Counted from the stretch's first letter, positions 7,913 to 17,641 are shown. The stretch: 64,000 bases of DNA from an uncultured Muribaculaceae bacterium (GCA_910577315.1 CAJTME010000006.1:62001-126000); one strand, 5' to 3'. The notes: generated by a model from the sequence alone, not told the origin. A program made the numbers and translations.

Positions 7913-9124
7913 TTATTGCAACATGGGTGCAAGGCGGCGCAGGGCGGCGATGAACGCGTCGACCTCGGCGCGGGTGTTGTAGGCGGCGAACGACGCGCGC
8001 ACCGTTCCCTCGATGCCGAGCGCCTGCATCAGCGGCTGGGCGCAGTGGTGGCCGGTGCGTACGGCAAATCCCAGTTTGTCGAGAAGCATGCCGGTGTCGT
8101 AGTGGTGGGCGCGGCCTATCAGGAACGATATTACGGCGCACTTGCCCGGGGCCGTGCCGAATATGCGCATGCCGGGGATTTCCATCATCAGCGGAGTTGC
8201 GTATTCAAGAAGGTCGTGTTCGTGTGCGGCGATTGCGTCAATGCCGGTTTCCTCCATGAATTCAATGGCTTGGGTTAGGGCTGCCGCGCCGACATAGTCG
8301 GGTGTGCCGGCCTCGAATTTGTATGGCAGGTCAGCCCATGTGGTGCCGTCAAAGCTGACGTGGCCAATCATCTCGCCGCCGCCCTGATATGGCGGCATTT
8401 TTTCGAGCAGTTCGCGGCGCCCGTAGAGGATGCCGATGCCGGTGGGGCCGTACATCTTGTGGGACGAGAACGCGTAGAAGTCACAGCCGAGAGCCTGCAC
8501 GTCGACCTTGATGTGGGGGACGCCCTGCGCGCCGTCGACACAGATTACGCAGCCGTGACGGTGAGCCTCCTCGGCCATCTCGCGGATGGGGTTGACGGAG
8601 CCGAGCACGTTGGAGGCGTGGCACACCGATACGAGGCGCGTGCGCGGACTGAACAGGGCGCGGTAGGCGTCCAGGTCGAGCGAGCCGTCGGGCAGTATCG
8701 GCACAACCTTTATCACCACGCCGCGCCGCGAGGCCAGCAGCTGCCAGGGCACGATGTTGGAGTGGTGTTCCATCACCGTCAGAATCACTTCATCGCCCTC
8801 GTCGAGCAACTGGCCGTAGCTCGAAGCGACGAGGTTTATGCCCTCGGTGGTGCCGCGGGTGAATATTACCTCGTCGGTCGACGGGGCATTGATGAAACGT
8901 CGGGCGGCCTCGCGCCCGGCCTCCATGGCGTCGGTGGCTTCCTGCGACAGGCAGTGGACACCGCGGTGTACGTTGGCCTTGTGGCCGTAATATGCGTTGT
9001 CGATGGCCTCGACCACGCGGCGCGGCGTCTGGGACGTGGCGGCGTTGTCGAGGTAGACGAGCGGCTTGCCGTAGACGGTGCGGTCAAGTATGGGGAACTG
9101 GCTGCGGATGGCTTGGATGTCCAT
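7913..9124 (-). CDS. sufS: cysteine desulfurase SufS
   Basis: A 403-residue PLP enzyme that takes sulfur from cysteine for iron-sulfur cluster assembly. The N-terminus MDIQAIRSQFPILDR and LVYLDNAATSQTP fit group II desulfurases. The PLP lysine sits in SSHKMYGPTG, and the catalytic cysteine in RTGHHCAQPLM near residue 360. A longer open frame exists upstream, but it would overlap sufD; the ATG at 9124 lies 7 bp after the sufD stop and matches family starts. Last gene of the suf operon. No SufE/SufU partner is encoded in the window. Confidence 0.96.
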   Translation of the reverse strand: MDIQAIRSQFPILDRTVYGKPLVYLDNAATSQTPRRVVEAIDNAYYGHKANVHRGVHCLSQEATDAMEAGREAARRFINAPSTDEVIFTRGTTEGINLVASSYGQLLDEGDEVILTVMEHHSNIVPWQLLASRRGVVIKVVPILPDGSLDLDAYRALFSPRTRLVSVCHASNVLGSVNPIREMAEEAHRHGCVICVDGAQGVPHIKVDVQALGCDFYAFSSHKMYGPTGIGILYGRRELLEKMPPYQGGGEMIGHVSFDGTTWADLPYKFEAGTPDYVGAAALTQAIEFMEETGIDAIAAHEHDLLEYATPLMMEIPGMRIFGTAPGKCAVISFLIGRAHHYDTGMLLDKLGFAVRTGHHCAQPLMQALGIEGTVRASFAAYNTRAEVDAFIAALRRLAPMLQ

Positions 9125-9131
9125 GGTGTAA

Positions 9132-10472
9132 TCAGTTGTTTGCGGCCTCGCATCCGCTGCACATAGATTCGCATCCGCGCAGGCGCCTGTCGACAAGGTG
9201 ATGCAGGCGGTCGCGCAGCGGGTCGAGGGCTATGGCGTCGAGCACGTCGGTCATGAAAGCGTTGATGAGCATCATGCGGGCCTCGGCCTCGGGGATGCCG
9301 CGCGAGCGCATGTAGAAAAGCGCGTTCTCGTCGAGCTGGCCGGTGGCCGAGCCGTGCGAGGCCTTGACTTCGTCGCAGTAGATTACGAGCTGGGGCATGG
9401 CGTGCATGCGTGCGTCGGGCGATGCGAGCAGGTTGCGGTTGGTCTGGTGGGCTTCGGTGAAGTCGGCGCCTTCCTCCACCTTCACCATGCCTTCGAACGA
9501 GCCCTGGGCCGAATCGAACAGCGCGTACTTGAACAGCTGGTCGCTGGTGCATCGCGGATGGTCGTGGGTGAGGAAAACGGCGTTGTCGATAATCTGCGCT
9601 CCGCCGCCGATGACCATTCCGCCCAGGCGCGTCGAGCAATGCTCGGCCAGGTGCCGGGGATAGAATTCATTGCGGGTCATGCCGCCGTTGAGGAAGATGC
9701 CGCAGAGGTTCAGCGAGCTGCCTTCCATCTGCCCGGAGGCGAATACCGATGCGCGGCGGGTGCGGACGGTGGCTTCCTCCAGATCGTAGAAATCGAGCGA
9801 TGCGTTGCGTCCGACCGTAGCCTCGGTCACGCGGCATGCCAGATAGTCGACTTCCTGTACCCTGGGGTGGTCGCATACAAGGACGGTGGCCTTGGCGCCG
9901 TCCTCTATGACGATGCGGATGCGGCGGGCGGCCATGAGGGGCTGGGACGTGTTGAACAGCGACAGAATCTGTATGGGCTTTTCGAGCTGGACGCCCTCGC
10001 GCACGCGGATGAACACGCCGTCCTGCACGAACAGGGTGTTGAGCGCCACCAGCGGATTGTCGGCCGGGGCTACCTGCTCGGCGAAAAGTCCGGGATAGAG
10101 TTCGGCGGCCTCGGCGAGCGACATTACCTCGACGCCTTCGGGCAGCGAGGCTTCGAGGCCCGGGGTGGAAACGAACGTGTCGTTGACCACCATGCACGAC
10201 AGCGTGCCGACCGACGGCACGTCGCAGCTGAACGCCGTCCTGGGGTCGGCGGGGAAGGCCACACGGGTTATGTTCAGGCCATAGTCGGGCGCGAACATGT
10301 CGTTCAGCGAGATTCGGTCGAACCCTTCGTCGCCGCGTTCGGGCAGCCGCCCGACGCTCTTGAGAGTGTCGAGAGCCTGCTGGCGCAGCCGGTTGAGGGC
10401 CACGGGCGCGTTGCGCTCGATGGTGGCCCGCTGGCCTTCAAAAAGGTCGATATATTGATTGAGTGAGTTCAT
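9132..10472 (-). CDS. sufD: Fe-S cluster assembly protein SufD
   Basis: A 446-residue scaffold component of the SufBCD complex. The C-terminal two thirds form the beta-helix core shared with SufB, recognisable from GGAQIIDNAVFLTHDHPRC, DQLFKYALFD and the SHGSATGQLDENALFYMRSRG segment. SufD pairs with SufB and two SufC ATPases to build and hand over clusters. It lies 9 bp downstream of sufC and 7 bp upstream of sufS, consistent with one transcript. Confidence 0.95.
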   Translation of the reverse strand: MNSLNQYIDLFEGQRATIERNAPVALNRLRQQALDTLKSVGRLPERGDEGFDRISLNDMFAPDYGLNITRVAFPADPRTAFSCDVPSVGTLSCMVVNDTFVSTPGLEASLPEGVEVMSLAEAAELYPGLFAEQVAPADNPLVALNTLFVQDGVFIRVREGVQLEKPIQILSLFNTSQPLMAARRIRIVIEDGAKATVLVCDHPRVQEVDYLACRVTEATVGRNASLDFYDLEEATVRTRRASVFASGQMEGSSLNLCGIFLNGGMTRNEFYPRHLAEHCSTRLGGMVIGGGAQIIDNAVFLTHDHPRCTSDQLFKYALFDSAQGSFEGMVKVEEGADFTEAHQTNRNLLASPDARMHAMPQLVIYCDEVKASHGSATGQLDENALFYMRSRGIPEAEARMMLINAFMTDVLDAIALDPLRDRLHHLVDRRLRGCESMCSGCEAANN

Positions 10473-10481
10473 CGTGTAAAA

Positions 10482-11249
10482 TTAGGCGTTGTCAACCTGT
10501 TCCTTGATCCAGTCGTAGCCCTTTTCTTCGAGTTCGAGGGCGAGTTCGGGACCGCCCGAGTGGACGATGCGGCCCTTATATAATATGTGGACGAAGTCCG
10601 GGCGGATGTAGTCGAGCAGGCGCTGGTAGTGGGTGATGACTATTGTTGCGTTCCGGTCGGTCTTGAGCTTGTTGACGCCCGAGGCCACGATGCGCAGGGC
10701 GTCGATGTCGAGACCCGAGTCGGTTTCGTCGAGAATCGACAGGCGCGGTTCGAGCACGGCCATCTGGAAAATCTCGTTGCGCTTTTTCTCGCCGCCCGAG
10801 AAACCCTCGTTGACCGAGCGCGAGGCGAGTTTGTTGTCGAGCTCGACAATCTCGCGTTTCTGGCGCATGAGCTTGAGGAAATCGCCGGCGGTGAGTGGCG
10901 GCTCGTTGAAATACTTGCGCTTGGCGTTGACGGCGGCGCGCATGAAGTTCACCATCGACACGCCCGGGATTTCCACGGGATACTGGAACGACAGGAACAG
11001 GCCCTCGTGGCTGCGGTCCTCGGGCGAGAGGGCCAGCAGGTCAAGGCCGTGGAAGTCGGCCGAACCGCCAGTGACGGTGAACCGGGGATTGCCCGCGAGC
11101 ACGCCCGATAGGGTGCTCTTGCCCGAACCGTTCGGGCCCATGATGGCGTGAACCTCGCCGGGGCGTACGGTGAGGTTGATGCCGCGCAGAATTTCTTTGC
11201 CTTCGATGCCGGCGCGGAGGTCATCGACTTTCAATAATATTTCGTCCAT
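10482..11249 (-). CDS. sufC: Fe-S cluster assembly ATPase SufC
   Basis: A 255-residue ABC-type ATPase without membrane segments. It has Walker A GPNGSGKST, the SufC-specific signature FSGGEKKRNE, Walker B LSILDETDSGLD and the switch histidine in IVITHYQRLL. SufC drives conformational change in SufBCD by ATP hydrolysis. The gene follows sufB by 38 bp and precedes sufD by 9 bp. Confidence 0.97.
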   Translation of the reverse strand: MDEILLKVDDLRAGIEGKEILRGINLTVRPGEVHAIMGPNGSGKSTLSGVLAGNPRFTVTGGSADFHGLDLLALSPEDRSHEGLFLSFQYPVEIPGVSMVNFMRAAVNAKRKYFNEPPLTAGDFLKLMRQKREIVELDNKLASRSVNEGFSGGEKKRNEIFQMAVLEPRLSILDETDSGLDIDALRIVASGVNKLKTDRNATIVITHYQRLLDYIRPDFVHILYKGRIVHSGGPELALELEEKGYDWIKEQVDNA

Positions 11250-11287
11250 TTGTCAATTCAAGATTCAACGTTAACAATATAAAGAGA

Positions 11288-12742
11288 CTATCCCACGCTG
11301 TTTTCGAGGGTGATCTGCAGCAGTTTCTGCGCTTCGACGGCAAACTCCATCGGCAGCTTGTTCATCACCTCCTTGGCATAGCCGTTCACAATCAGGCCGA
11401 CGGCTTCCTCGGTGGGGATGCCGCGCTGGTTGCAGTAGAACAGCTGGTCCTCGGAGATTTTTGAAGTCGTGGCTTCGTGCTCGACGATTGCGGTGTCGTT
11501 CTGTACGTCGATGTATGGGAAGGTGTGGGCGCCGCAGGTCGAACTGAGCAACAGCGAGTCGCACTGGGTGTAGTTGCGCACCCCCGATGCCTGGGGAGCC
11601 ACTTTGACCAGGCCGCGGTAGGCGTTCTGGCTGTGGCCGGCCGATATGCCTTTCGACACGATTGTCGAGCGGGTGTCGCGGCCTATGTGTATCATCTTGG
11701 TACCGGTGTCGGCCTGCTGGCGGTTGTTGGTGACGGCCACCGAGTAGAACTCGCCCACCGAGCCGTTGCCCTTGAGGATGCACGAGGGATATTTCCAGGT
11801 GATGGCCGAGCCGGTTTCGACCTGTGTCCACGACAGTTTCGAGTAGTCGCCGCGGCAGAGGCCGCGCTTGGTGACGAAGTTATATACGCCGCCGCGCCCC
11901 TCGGCGTCGCCGGCATACCAGTTCTGGACCGTCGAATATTTCACCTCGGCACGGTCCTCGACGATGATTTCGACGATGGCGGCGTGGAGCTGGTTCTCGT
12001 CGCGCATCGGGGCGGTGCAGCCTTCGAGATAGCTGACATAGGCGTCGTCATCGGCCACGATGAGCGTGCGCTCGAACTGGCCCGTTCCCGAGGCGTTGAT
12101 GCGGAAATATGTCGACAGCTCCATCGGGCAGCGGACGCCCTTGGGGATGTAAACGAACGAGCCGTCGGAGAACACCGCCGAGTTGAGGGCGGCGTAGAAG
12201 TTGTCGCGGTAGCTCACCACCGAGCCAAGGTATTTCTTGACAAGGTCGGGATAGTCCTTGACGGCCTCGGAGATTGAGCAGAATATTATGCCGAGCTGGG
12301 CCAGTTTCTCGCGGTGGGTGGTCTTGACCGACACCGAGTCCATCACGGCGTCGACGGCCATGCCCGAGAGCTGTTTCTGCTCCTCGAGGGGTATGCCGAG
12401 GCGGTTGAAGGTGTCAATGAGCTGCGGATCCACCTCGTCGAGGCTCTTGGGGCCTTCCTTTTTCTTAGGCTCGGCGTAATAGCTGATGGCCTGGAAGTCG
12501 ATTTCGGGAATGTCGAGATGGGCCCACCGCGGCACTTTCAGCGTCTGCCAGTAGCGGAAAGCCTTGAGGCGGAAGTCGAGCAGCCATTCCGGCTCGCCCT
12601 TCCGCGCCGAGATGAAGCGGATGGTGTCCTCGGTCAGGCCCGGGGGCAGGATGTCGGTGTCGATGTCGCTGACAAAGCCATATTTGTATTCGCCCGAGGT
12701 GGCGTCCTGGATTATATCGTCGTTGGTCTCCATTTCATTCAA
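11288..12742 (-). CDS. sufB: Fe-S cluster assembly protein SufB
   Basis: A 484-residue SufB, the scaffold subunit on which new clusters form. Clear family segments are KGVRCPMELSTYFRIN, EGCTAPMRDENQLHAA, GLCRGDYSKLSWTQ, CDSLLLSSTCGAHTFP and the C-terminal SEDQLFYCNQRGI. Two methionines three codons apart (12742 and 12733) are both plausible starts. First suf gene, 70 bp after cvpA on the same strand; no separate promoter was recognised in that gap, so transcription may begin before cvpA. Confidence 0.96.
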   Translation of the reverse strand: MNEMETNDDIIQDATSGEYKYGFVSDIDTDILPPGLTEDTIRFISARKGEPEWLLDFRLKAFRYWQTLKVPRWAHLDIPEIDFQAISYYAEPKKKEGPKSLDEVDPQLIDTFNRLGIPLEEQKQLSGMAVDAVMDSVSVKTTHREKLAQLGIIFCSISEAVKDYPDLVKKYLGSVVSYRDNFYAALNSAVFSDGSFVYIPKGVRCPMELSTYFRINASGTGQFERTLIVADDDAYVSYLEGCTAPMRDENQLHAAIVEIIVEDRAEVKYSTVQNWYAGDAEGRGGVYNFVTKRGLCRGDYSKLSWTQVETGSAITWKYPSCILKGNGSVGEFYSVAVTNNRQQADTGTKMIHIGRDTRSTIVSKGISAGHSQNAYRGLVKVAPQASGVRNYTQCDSLLLSSTCGAHTFPYIDVQNDTAIVEHEATTSKISEDQLFYCNQRGIPTEEAVGLIVNGYAKEVMNKLPMEFAVEAQKLLQITLENSVG

Positions 12743-12812
12743 TATTAATTGCAGCCCGGGTTTCCGAGTGTCAGATGGGTGTAAAAGCGAGCCGTATTGT
12801 TAGGTTAACAAA

Positions 12813-13304
12813 TTATTCAGCCTCATTGTTGGTGGCGATGTCCGAGAGGTAGCCGAGCACTGCCGGCGCGAAATCCACGGTTGCCTGGCGCCAGGGCGAG
12901 CCGGGGTCATGGAGGCGTTCGTCGTCGCCGCTTATGAGGAGGTAGAAATTGAGCGCGAGGCTGAGGATGAGGCCCCACTGGGCTATTTTGAAGGCAGCTC
13001 CTCCCAGACGGTCGAGTATGCCGAGATGCACGGTGTGAATCACGCCCCTGACCATTCTCGCCACCAGCCATGCCAGGCAGTAGGCGGCGAGGAAGGCCAC
13101 GCCGTAGCCGCACACCGAGTCGAGTGCCGTCGGCGCGTCGTTTCCGGCGAACAGCCCGGTGAGGGTGTCGCCGAAGAAGCGGGCCGAAATGATGCCGAGC
13201 ACCACGGCGGCTATCTGTCCGAGCTGGCTCAGCAGGCCCTTTGAGAATCCCATCACGCCGCCGACGGCGACGATGACGAGTATCAGGATGTCTATCGCAT
13301 TCAT
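12813..13304 (-). CDS. CvpA family membrane protein
   Basis: A 163-residue membrane protein with about four hydrophobic helices and the CvpA N-terminal pattern MNAIDILILVIVAVGGVMGFSKG. The E. coli member is linked to colicin V production and envelope stress tolerance; the molecular role is unresolved. The ATG at 13304 is preferred over one six codons upstream because the promoter -7 box at 13324-13331 would leave the upstream codon at about the transcription start. It precedes sufB on the same strand. Confidence 0.85.
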   Translation of the reverse strand: MNAIDILILVIVAVGGVMGFSKGLLSQLGQIAAVVLGIISARFFGDTLTGLFAGNDAPTALDSVCGYGVAFLAAYCLAWLVARMVRGVIHTVHLGILDRLGGAAFKIAQWGLILSLALNFYLLISGDDERLHDPGSPWRQATVDFAPAVLGYLSDIATNNEAE

Positions 13305-13323
13305 TGCATAATGTTTGAACACG

Positions 13324-13353
13324 CAAAGTTACTAAAAATTTACCAACGGACAA
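13324..13353 (-). promoter_or_regulatory. cvpA(-suf) promoter
   Basis: Minus strand: TTG (13351-13353), 19 bp, TAACTTTG (13324-13331). Expected start about 13 nt before the cvpA ATG. It is the only convincing promoter upstream of cvpA-sufBCDS. Confidence 0.7.
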
Positions 13354-13499
13354 TAACCGCGGCTGCGCGTGGCGTTGCATGTGCAGGCTGCGGGTTACGG
13401 CATGGTGCCGAGGCCATGCCCGGATGGGGTGGTGAGATAGTTAAAATGTTATAAATCAATGCGGTCTCTCTGATAAAATTCATAATAAATGCTATAAAA

Positions 13500-13531
13500 T
13501 TTGTAAATCGTCCGTTAAATATCTAACTTTG
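13500..13531 (+). promoter_or_regulatory. promoter of the fimbria-like operon
   Basis: TTTG (13500-13503), 20 bp, TAACTTTG (13524-13531): a near-ideal Bacteroidetes promoter. It is followed by a leader of about 23 nt and the ATG at 13561. It drives the poly-C-interrupted DUF3575 gene and probably the two genes behind it. Confidence 0.8.
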
Positions 13532-13560
13532 CGGCACTTAACACAATTATCTAAAACCAA

Positions 13561-14803
13561 ATGTCCTCCTTCCGCTTTATCACTTTTCTTGTAGCGTTTT
13601 GCGCGGTGCCGAGCTATCTGCTTGGTAGTGAGGTAATTACCCCCCCCCTATTTAGTCGCGGCGGATTCTGATTCCGCATATCATGACATTGAGTATTTCC
13701 CGGTGGGGCGCACTTCGCTCCGTGTCGGGGATGGATTGCAGCGTTTTGCCTCGTCGGTCGACTCGCTTTTCATTGGGGGACAGCTTTCACACATACATAT
13801 CGAGGGCAGTGCGTCGCCCGAGGGTCCGGCCCCGAACAACGTGCGCCTTGCCGAAGGCCGCGCCGCTTCGCTGAAGCGTTATCTGCAGGACGGAATTGCA
13901 TATCCCGATTCACTTTTCACGGTTGCCGTCATCGGCAACAACTGGGACGGTTTTGCCGAACTCGTCCCGCAGGCGCTCCCTCCGTCCCAGGCCCGGGCGG
14001 TGCTCGAAATCGTGGCTTCCGACCTCGGACATGATAGGAAAGTCGCCCTTTTGCGCGGGCTCGACGGCGGACGGATATGGACCGCGCTTGCCGCCCGGGT
14101 GCTTCCGCTCCTGCGCTATGCCCGCGCGACAGCCACGGCCACCGACGGCCGGGTACTCGACACCGGCGTCATTACCGCTGTCGAGGATGTCCGGGCCGAA
14201 GTGGCCGTTGCCGAGGAGGCGCCCGTCATGACGGCGGATGCCGCCGATTCAGTTTCTGTTTCCGAAGACAGCTTTTCCAGACACATTTATATAAAGACCA
14301 ACATGCCCGCATGGGTGATGTTGTGGACTAATGTCGCCGGCGAGATTGATTGCGCTCCCCATTGGTCGGCCGCCATGTCGGTTTACTATTCGGGATTCAA
14401 TTATTTCACCGGCAGCGTTAAGTTCCGCACTCTGACGCTCATGCCCGAGGCCCGCTACTGGTTCAGGCGCTCAAACAGTGGATTCTTTGTCGGCGCCCAT
14501 GCCGGCGTGGCGTGGTATAACGTGGCTTTCGGCGGCGACAGGCGCTATCAGGACCACGACGGCAACACCCCGGCCCTTGGCGGCGGCCTCAACGCCGGCT
14601 TCCGTTTCAACCTGCGCAATCCGCGCTGGAAGATAGAGGTGTCGGTGGGCGCGGGCGTGTACCGGCTCGACTACGACGTGTTCCGCAACCATCACAACGG
14701 CCTCATGACCGACCGCGTCAGGCGCACGTTCTTCGGCGTGGACAATGCCGCTGTGTCGATTTGCTATACGTTCGGCATCAAGGGGAAAGGAGGCCGCCGA
14801 TGA
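13561..14803 (+). pseudogene. DUF3575 OmpA-like outer-membrane protein, frameshifted at a poly-C tract (possible phase-OFF state)
   Basis: Translation from the ATG at 13561 gives a signal-peptide-like start (MSSFRFITFLVAFCAVPSYL) but stops at 13669-13671 after 36 codons. The main body is open in the next frame from 13637 to 14803. The two frames meet at nine C (13640-13648); removing one C joins them into a continuous 413-residue protein. The body has an OmpA-like segment (IEGSASPEG, LAEGRAASLKRYL) at about residues 75-110 and a C-terminal DUF3575-type beta-barrel from about 240. Such proteins accompany Bacteroidales fimbrillin loci. An internal GTG at 13703 would give a form without a signal peptide. 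The stop overlaps the next gene's start. A sequencing error is the main alternative. Confidence 0.8.
13640..13648 (+). repeat. homopolymer of nine C inside a coding frame
   Basis: Nine consecutive C lie just after the predicted signal peptide of the DUF3575 gene. A run of 8 (or 5 or 11) C restores the frame; 9 places a stop 21 bases later. Homopolymers of this length are prone to slipped-strand change and also to read error. Confidence 0.85.
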
Positions 14804-15744
14804 GACATGCCGTTGGTTTTGCCTGCCTGGCCATTCTCGCAAGTTCGTGCGTGCATGAGTTTCCGGCTCCCGCCGATGGCGTGGAGGTGGTGCTGACCGT
14901 CCGTCACGAAATGCCGTGGACCACCCTCGACTATGACTACGGCACGTCCGGCTCCCGCAACGACGGCGACTGGAAGGCCCGCTATGTGTTCCGCGCCTAC
15001 CATGCCGGCTCGACCGACGCGCCCGTGCATGAGTTTACTTTTTACTCCGACGACATTTCCCTCGGCGAGTTCACGGCAAGGATGAGCCTTCCGCCCGGCG
15101 ATTGGGAAATATACGCATGGCAGGACTTTGTAAGCGACAGCCGCGATTTCTACGACACCGCCGATTTCTCGTCGATTACCTACCGCCGCCCCTACACTGG
15201 CGACAGCGACATGCGCGATGCCTTTGAGGGCAGCGTCCCCCTGGCAGTCCCGGCCACATACCAGGCTGCCTCTTCAATCAAGGGCGAGCTGACCATGACA
15301 CGGCCATTTGCAAAATACGTATTCATCGCCACAGATTATGACAAATTTCTTGCCGAGATGAACCGCCGGGCAGCCGTCCCCGATGGATATTCCACGGTCG
15401 GACTCTACCCGATGTTCATGCCGGCGGTCTATGACATGTTCACGCAAAAGGTGACCGATTCGTGGCGTGGAACCAGTTACGACGCGTCCATCACCCCGCT
15501 CGGCAACGGCGAGGCGGCCATTGCGATGGACTATGTCATGATCAACCACCGCGAGAGCGCCGCGCAGGTCCAGATAGGGCTGCGTGGCCCCGGCAGCCAG
15601 CTCACGGCCCTGACAGGCACCGTCAATGTGCCGCTGCTGCGCGGTCAGGTGACTTACGTCCGCGGCGACTTCCTTACCGCAAGCGTGGGCGGTGGAATCG
15701 ACATAGACTTCTCGTTCTCAGGCGACAACAATATTGAAATCTGA
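14800..15744 (+). CDS. fimbria-locus lipoprotein (function unknown)
   Basis: A 314-residue predicted lipoprotein; the signal ends at LAILASSC with the acylated Cys at residue 17. The rest is beta-rich with an N-terminal domain (GVEVVLTVRHEMPW) and a C-terminal domain (TMTRPFAKYVFIATD, GTVNVPLLRGQVTYVRGDFL) whose layout resembles fimbrillin-like two-domain proteins. The ATG at 14800 overlaps the DUF3575 stop by four bases (ATGA) and follows a purine-rich AGGGGAAAGGAGG, which argues for this start and for translational coupling. Position suggests an anchor or minor subunit of the surface structure; I cannot assign a family firmly. Confidence 0.72.
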   Translation: MRHAVGFACLAILASSCVHEFPAPADGVEVVLTVRHEMPWTTLDYDYGTSGSRNDGDWKARYVFRAYHAGSTDAPVHEFTFYSDDISLGEFTARMSLPPGDWEIYAWQDFVSDSRDFYDTADFSSITYRRPYTGDSDMRDAFEGSVPLAVPATYQAASSIKGELTMTRPFAKYVFIATDYDKFLAEMNRRAAVPDGYSTVGLYPMFMPAVYDMFTQKVTDSWRGTSYDASITPLGNGEAAIAMDYVMINHRESAAQVQIGLRGPGSQLTALTGTVNVPLLRGQVTYVRGDFLTASVGGGIDIDFSFSGDNNIEI

Positions 15745-15796
15745 ACAACATACTCATATTACACTAATCATTTAATAATTCCAAACACTTCATTTC

Positions 15797-17641
15797 ATGA
15801 AAAAGTATTTTCTTCCGGCAGTAGCCATCTGTGCGCTCGCATCCCTGGCCTCGTGCTCGTCCGAGGATCAGCCCGCCGTTGAAACCGACGGCAACGTAAC
15901 CATCAAGCTGCGCCTGCCCGGCGGCATGGCCAGCCGCGCCACCTTCGGCGACGAATCGACCGTAACCCTCAACAACCTCCAGTGGACCGTTTTTGAGGTG
16001 GGCGCCGACAATGCCCTCACGCTGGTTTATTCCGACCAGAAAACCGCCTTCAGCTCTTCCCAGACCGAGGAGTCAGTATCGCTGCCCCTCGCCAAAGGCA
16101 AGACCTATCAAGTGGCTTTCTACGCCGACGACAGCTCAAACGGCTTCGTGACCTATGCCGACGGAGCCATCTCGGTTGACTATTCAAAGGCAGCGTCAAA
16201 CACCGTGGCCGAAGATGCCTTCATCGGCAAATCGAGCGTGTTCACCGTCACCGGCGGCGCGTCTGAAACCGTTACCCTCACCCGTCCCTTCGCCCAGCTC
16301 AACTGGGGCACCGACGACCTCGGCGCCAAATCGCTGGCCGAAGTGCTCAAGACCCTCACCGCCACCGTCAGCGTTTCCTCGGGCCTCTACACCTCGATGG
16401 ACGTAATCAGCGGCGACGTTTCCGGCGAAGTCAGCGACAAGGTTGAGTTCGCTCCCGTCAAGTTCACCGAGCTCCCCGCCGAAGACTTCCCCACCGTTCC
16501 CGGCGAAACTACCTACGCGCTCATCGCCATGAACTATCTCCTCACCGGCGACGGCACCATCGACTGCACCCTCACCCTCACCGAAGGCCTCGACGCGGTT
16601 GTAGTAAACAGCGCCCCCGTGCAGGTGAACCACCGCACCAACATCTACGGCTCGCTGCTCACCGCTCCGCGCGACTTCAACATCCTTGTCGACAACAAGT
16701 TTGACGAACCCGACAACAACAATGCCGTAATCGCCACCACCGCCGCCGCCTTCGTCAGCGGCATCGCCGCCGGCAAGAACGTCGAGGTTCCCGAAGAAGC
16801 CGAAATCGACCTCACTCAGGAAGGTGAAATCGCGCTTGCCGACAACCAGAAACTTACCATTAAAGGCACCGTCAAAACTGCCCGCGCCCAGATCGGCGTA
16901 AGCGGCGAAGGTAACGTGGCCTATGTCGAAGGCCCCGGCGTCATCGAGTCGGTTGGTCTGGAAGATGGCCGCGGCAGCCGACCCCTCAACGCCTATGACG
17001 GCGGCACCCTCGTTGTCAGCAACATCACCGTCAACACCCAGCAAAACAATGGCGGTTCCAACATATACAGCGAGGACGGCCATCTTGTCCTCAACAACGT
17101 TAAGACCGAGGAATGCCACAACTTTGCTGTCGGCGCCTATGGCGGCACCGTCGTTGCGACCGGCTGTGAGTTCAACTCCGACTCCAACAATAAGGAAGGC
17201 GCCCATTCATATACCTTCGGTGTCTTTGACGGCTGCAAGGCCGTGCTGACCGACTGCACCGTCAACGGTATCCAGGGCGGCGTCACCGTCGATGGCGAAG
17301 GCTCTGAAGTCACCATCAAGAGCGGCGTTTACACCACTCGTCCGCTGGAAGGCGCGGTAGGCCAGACCGCATTCTATCCCGTCTATGCCTGCACCGATGG
17401 CGTGGCCATCATCGAGGGCGGCGAGTTCATCTCGGGCTGCTCGTACTCAGTCTACCTGGGCAACAATGACACCCCGGCATATCCTTATGGCAAGGCAACC
17501 ATCAAGGGCGGCAAGTTCAACACCGTGACCCGCAACCAGGAAACCAAAGCTGAGATTCCCGTGGCCGAAGGCTATGTATGGGAAGAAATCACCGACGGCG
17601 TATTCAAATTCCAGGTCGTTCCCGCCACTGCCCAGCCGTAA
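15797..17641 (+). CDS. fimbrillin-like lipoprotein with C-terminal beta-helix
   Basis: A 614-residue predicted lipoprotein (LASLASC, acylated Cys20). Residues about 30-300 look like a two-domain fimbrillin-type protein of the DUF6562 kind: VTIKLRLPGG, SLPLAKGKTYQVAFYAD, TRPFAQLNWG and VQVNHRTNIYGSLL are the characteristic stretches. Residues about 325-605 contain short Gly/Asn-rich rungs (GTLVVSNITVN, GHLVLNNVKTEE, GTVVATGCEFN, SEVTIKSGVY, GVAIIEGGEF), typical of a right-handed parallel beta-helix. This combination suggests a surface stalk with a binding tip. It lies 52 bp after the second gene of the operon. The ligand is unknown. Confidence 0.72.
   Translation: MKKYFLPAVAICALASLASCSSEDQPAVETDGNVTIKLRLPGGMASRATFGDESTVTLNNLQWTVFEVGADNALTLVYSDQKTAFSSSQTEESVSLPLAKGKTYQVAFYADDSSNGFVTYADGAISVDYSKAASNTVAEDAFIGKSSVFTVTGGASETVTLTRPFAQLNWGTDDLGAKSLAEVLKTLTATVSVSSGLYTSMDVISGDVSGEVSDKVEFAPVKFTELPAEDFPTVPGETTYALIAMNYLLTGDGTIDCTLTLTEGLDAVVVNSAPVQVNHRTNIYGSLLTAPRDFNILVDNKFDEPDNNNAVIATTAAAFVSGIAAGKNVEVPEEAEIDLTQEGEIALADNQKLTIKGTVKTARAQIGVSGEGNVAYVEGPGVIESVGLEDGRGSRPLNAYDGGTLVVSNITVNTQQNNGGSNIYSEDGHLVLNNVKTEECHNFAVGAYGGTVVATGCEFNSDSNNKEGAHSYTFGVFDGCKAVLTDCTVNGIQGGVTVDGEGSEVTIKSGVYTTRPLEGAVGQTAFYPVYACTDGVAIIEGGEFISGCSYSVYLGNNDTPAYPYGKATIKGGKFNTVTRNQETKAEIPVAEGYVWEEITDGVFKFQVVPATAQP

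Noticed and set aside
9198..10466. Long open frame on + opposite sufD (422 codons)
   Set aside because: Antisense shadow; sufD itself matches its family over the whole length.
13399..13420. Inverted repeat GGCATGG...CCATGCC as an invertible promoter end
   Set aside because: Only one short pair is present, it does not flank the promoter, and no invertase gene is in the window.
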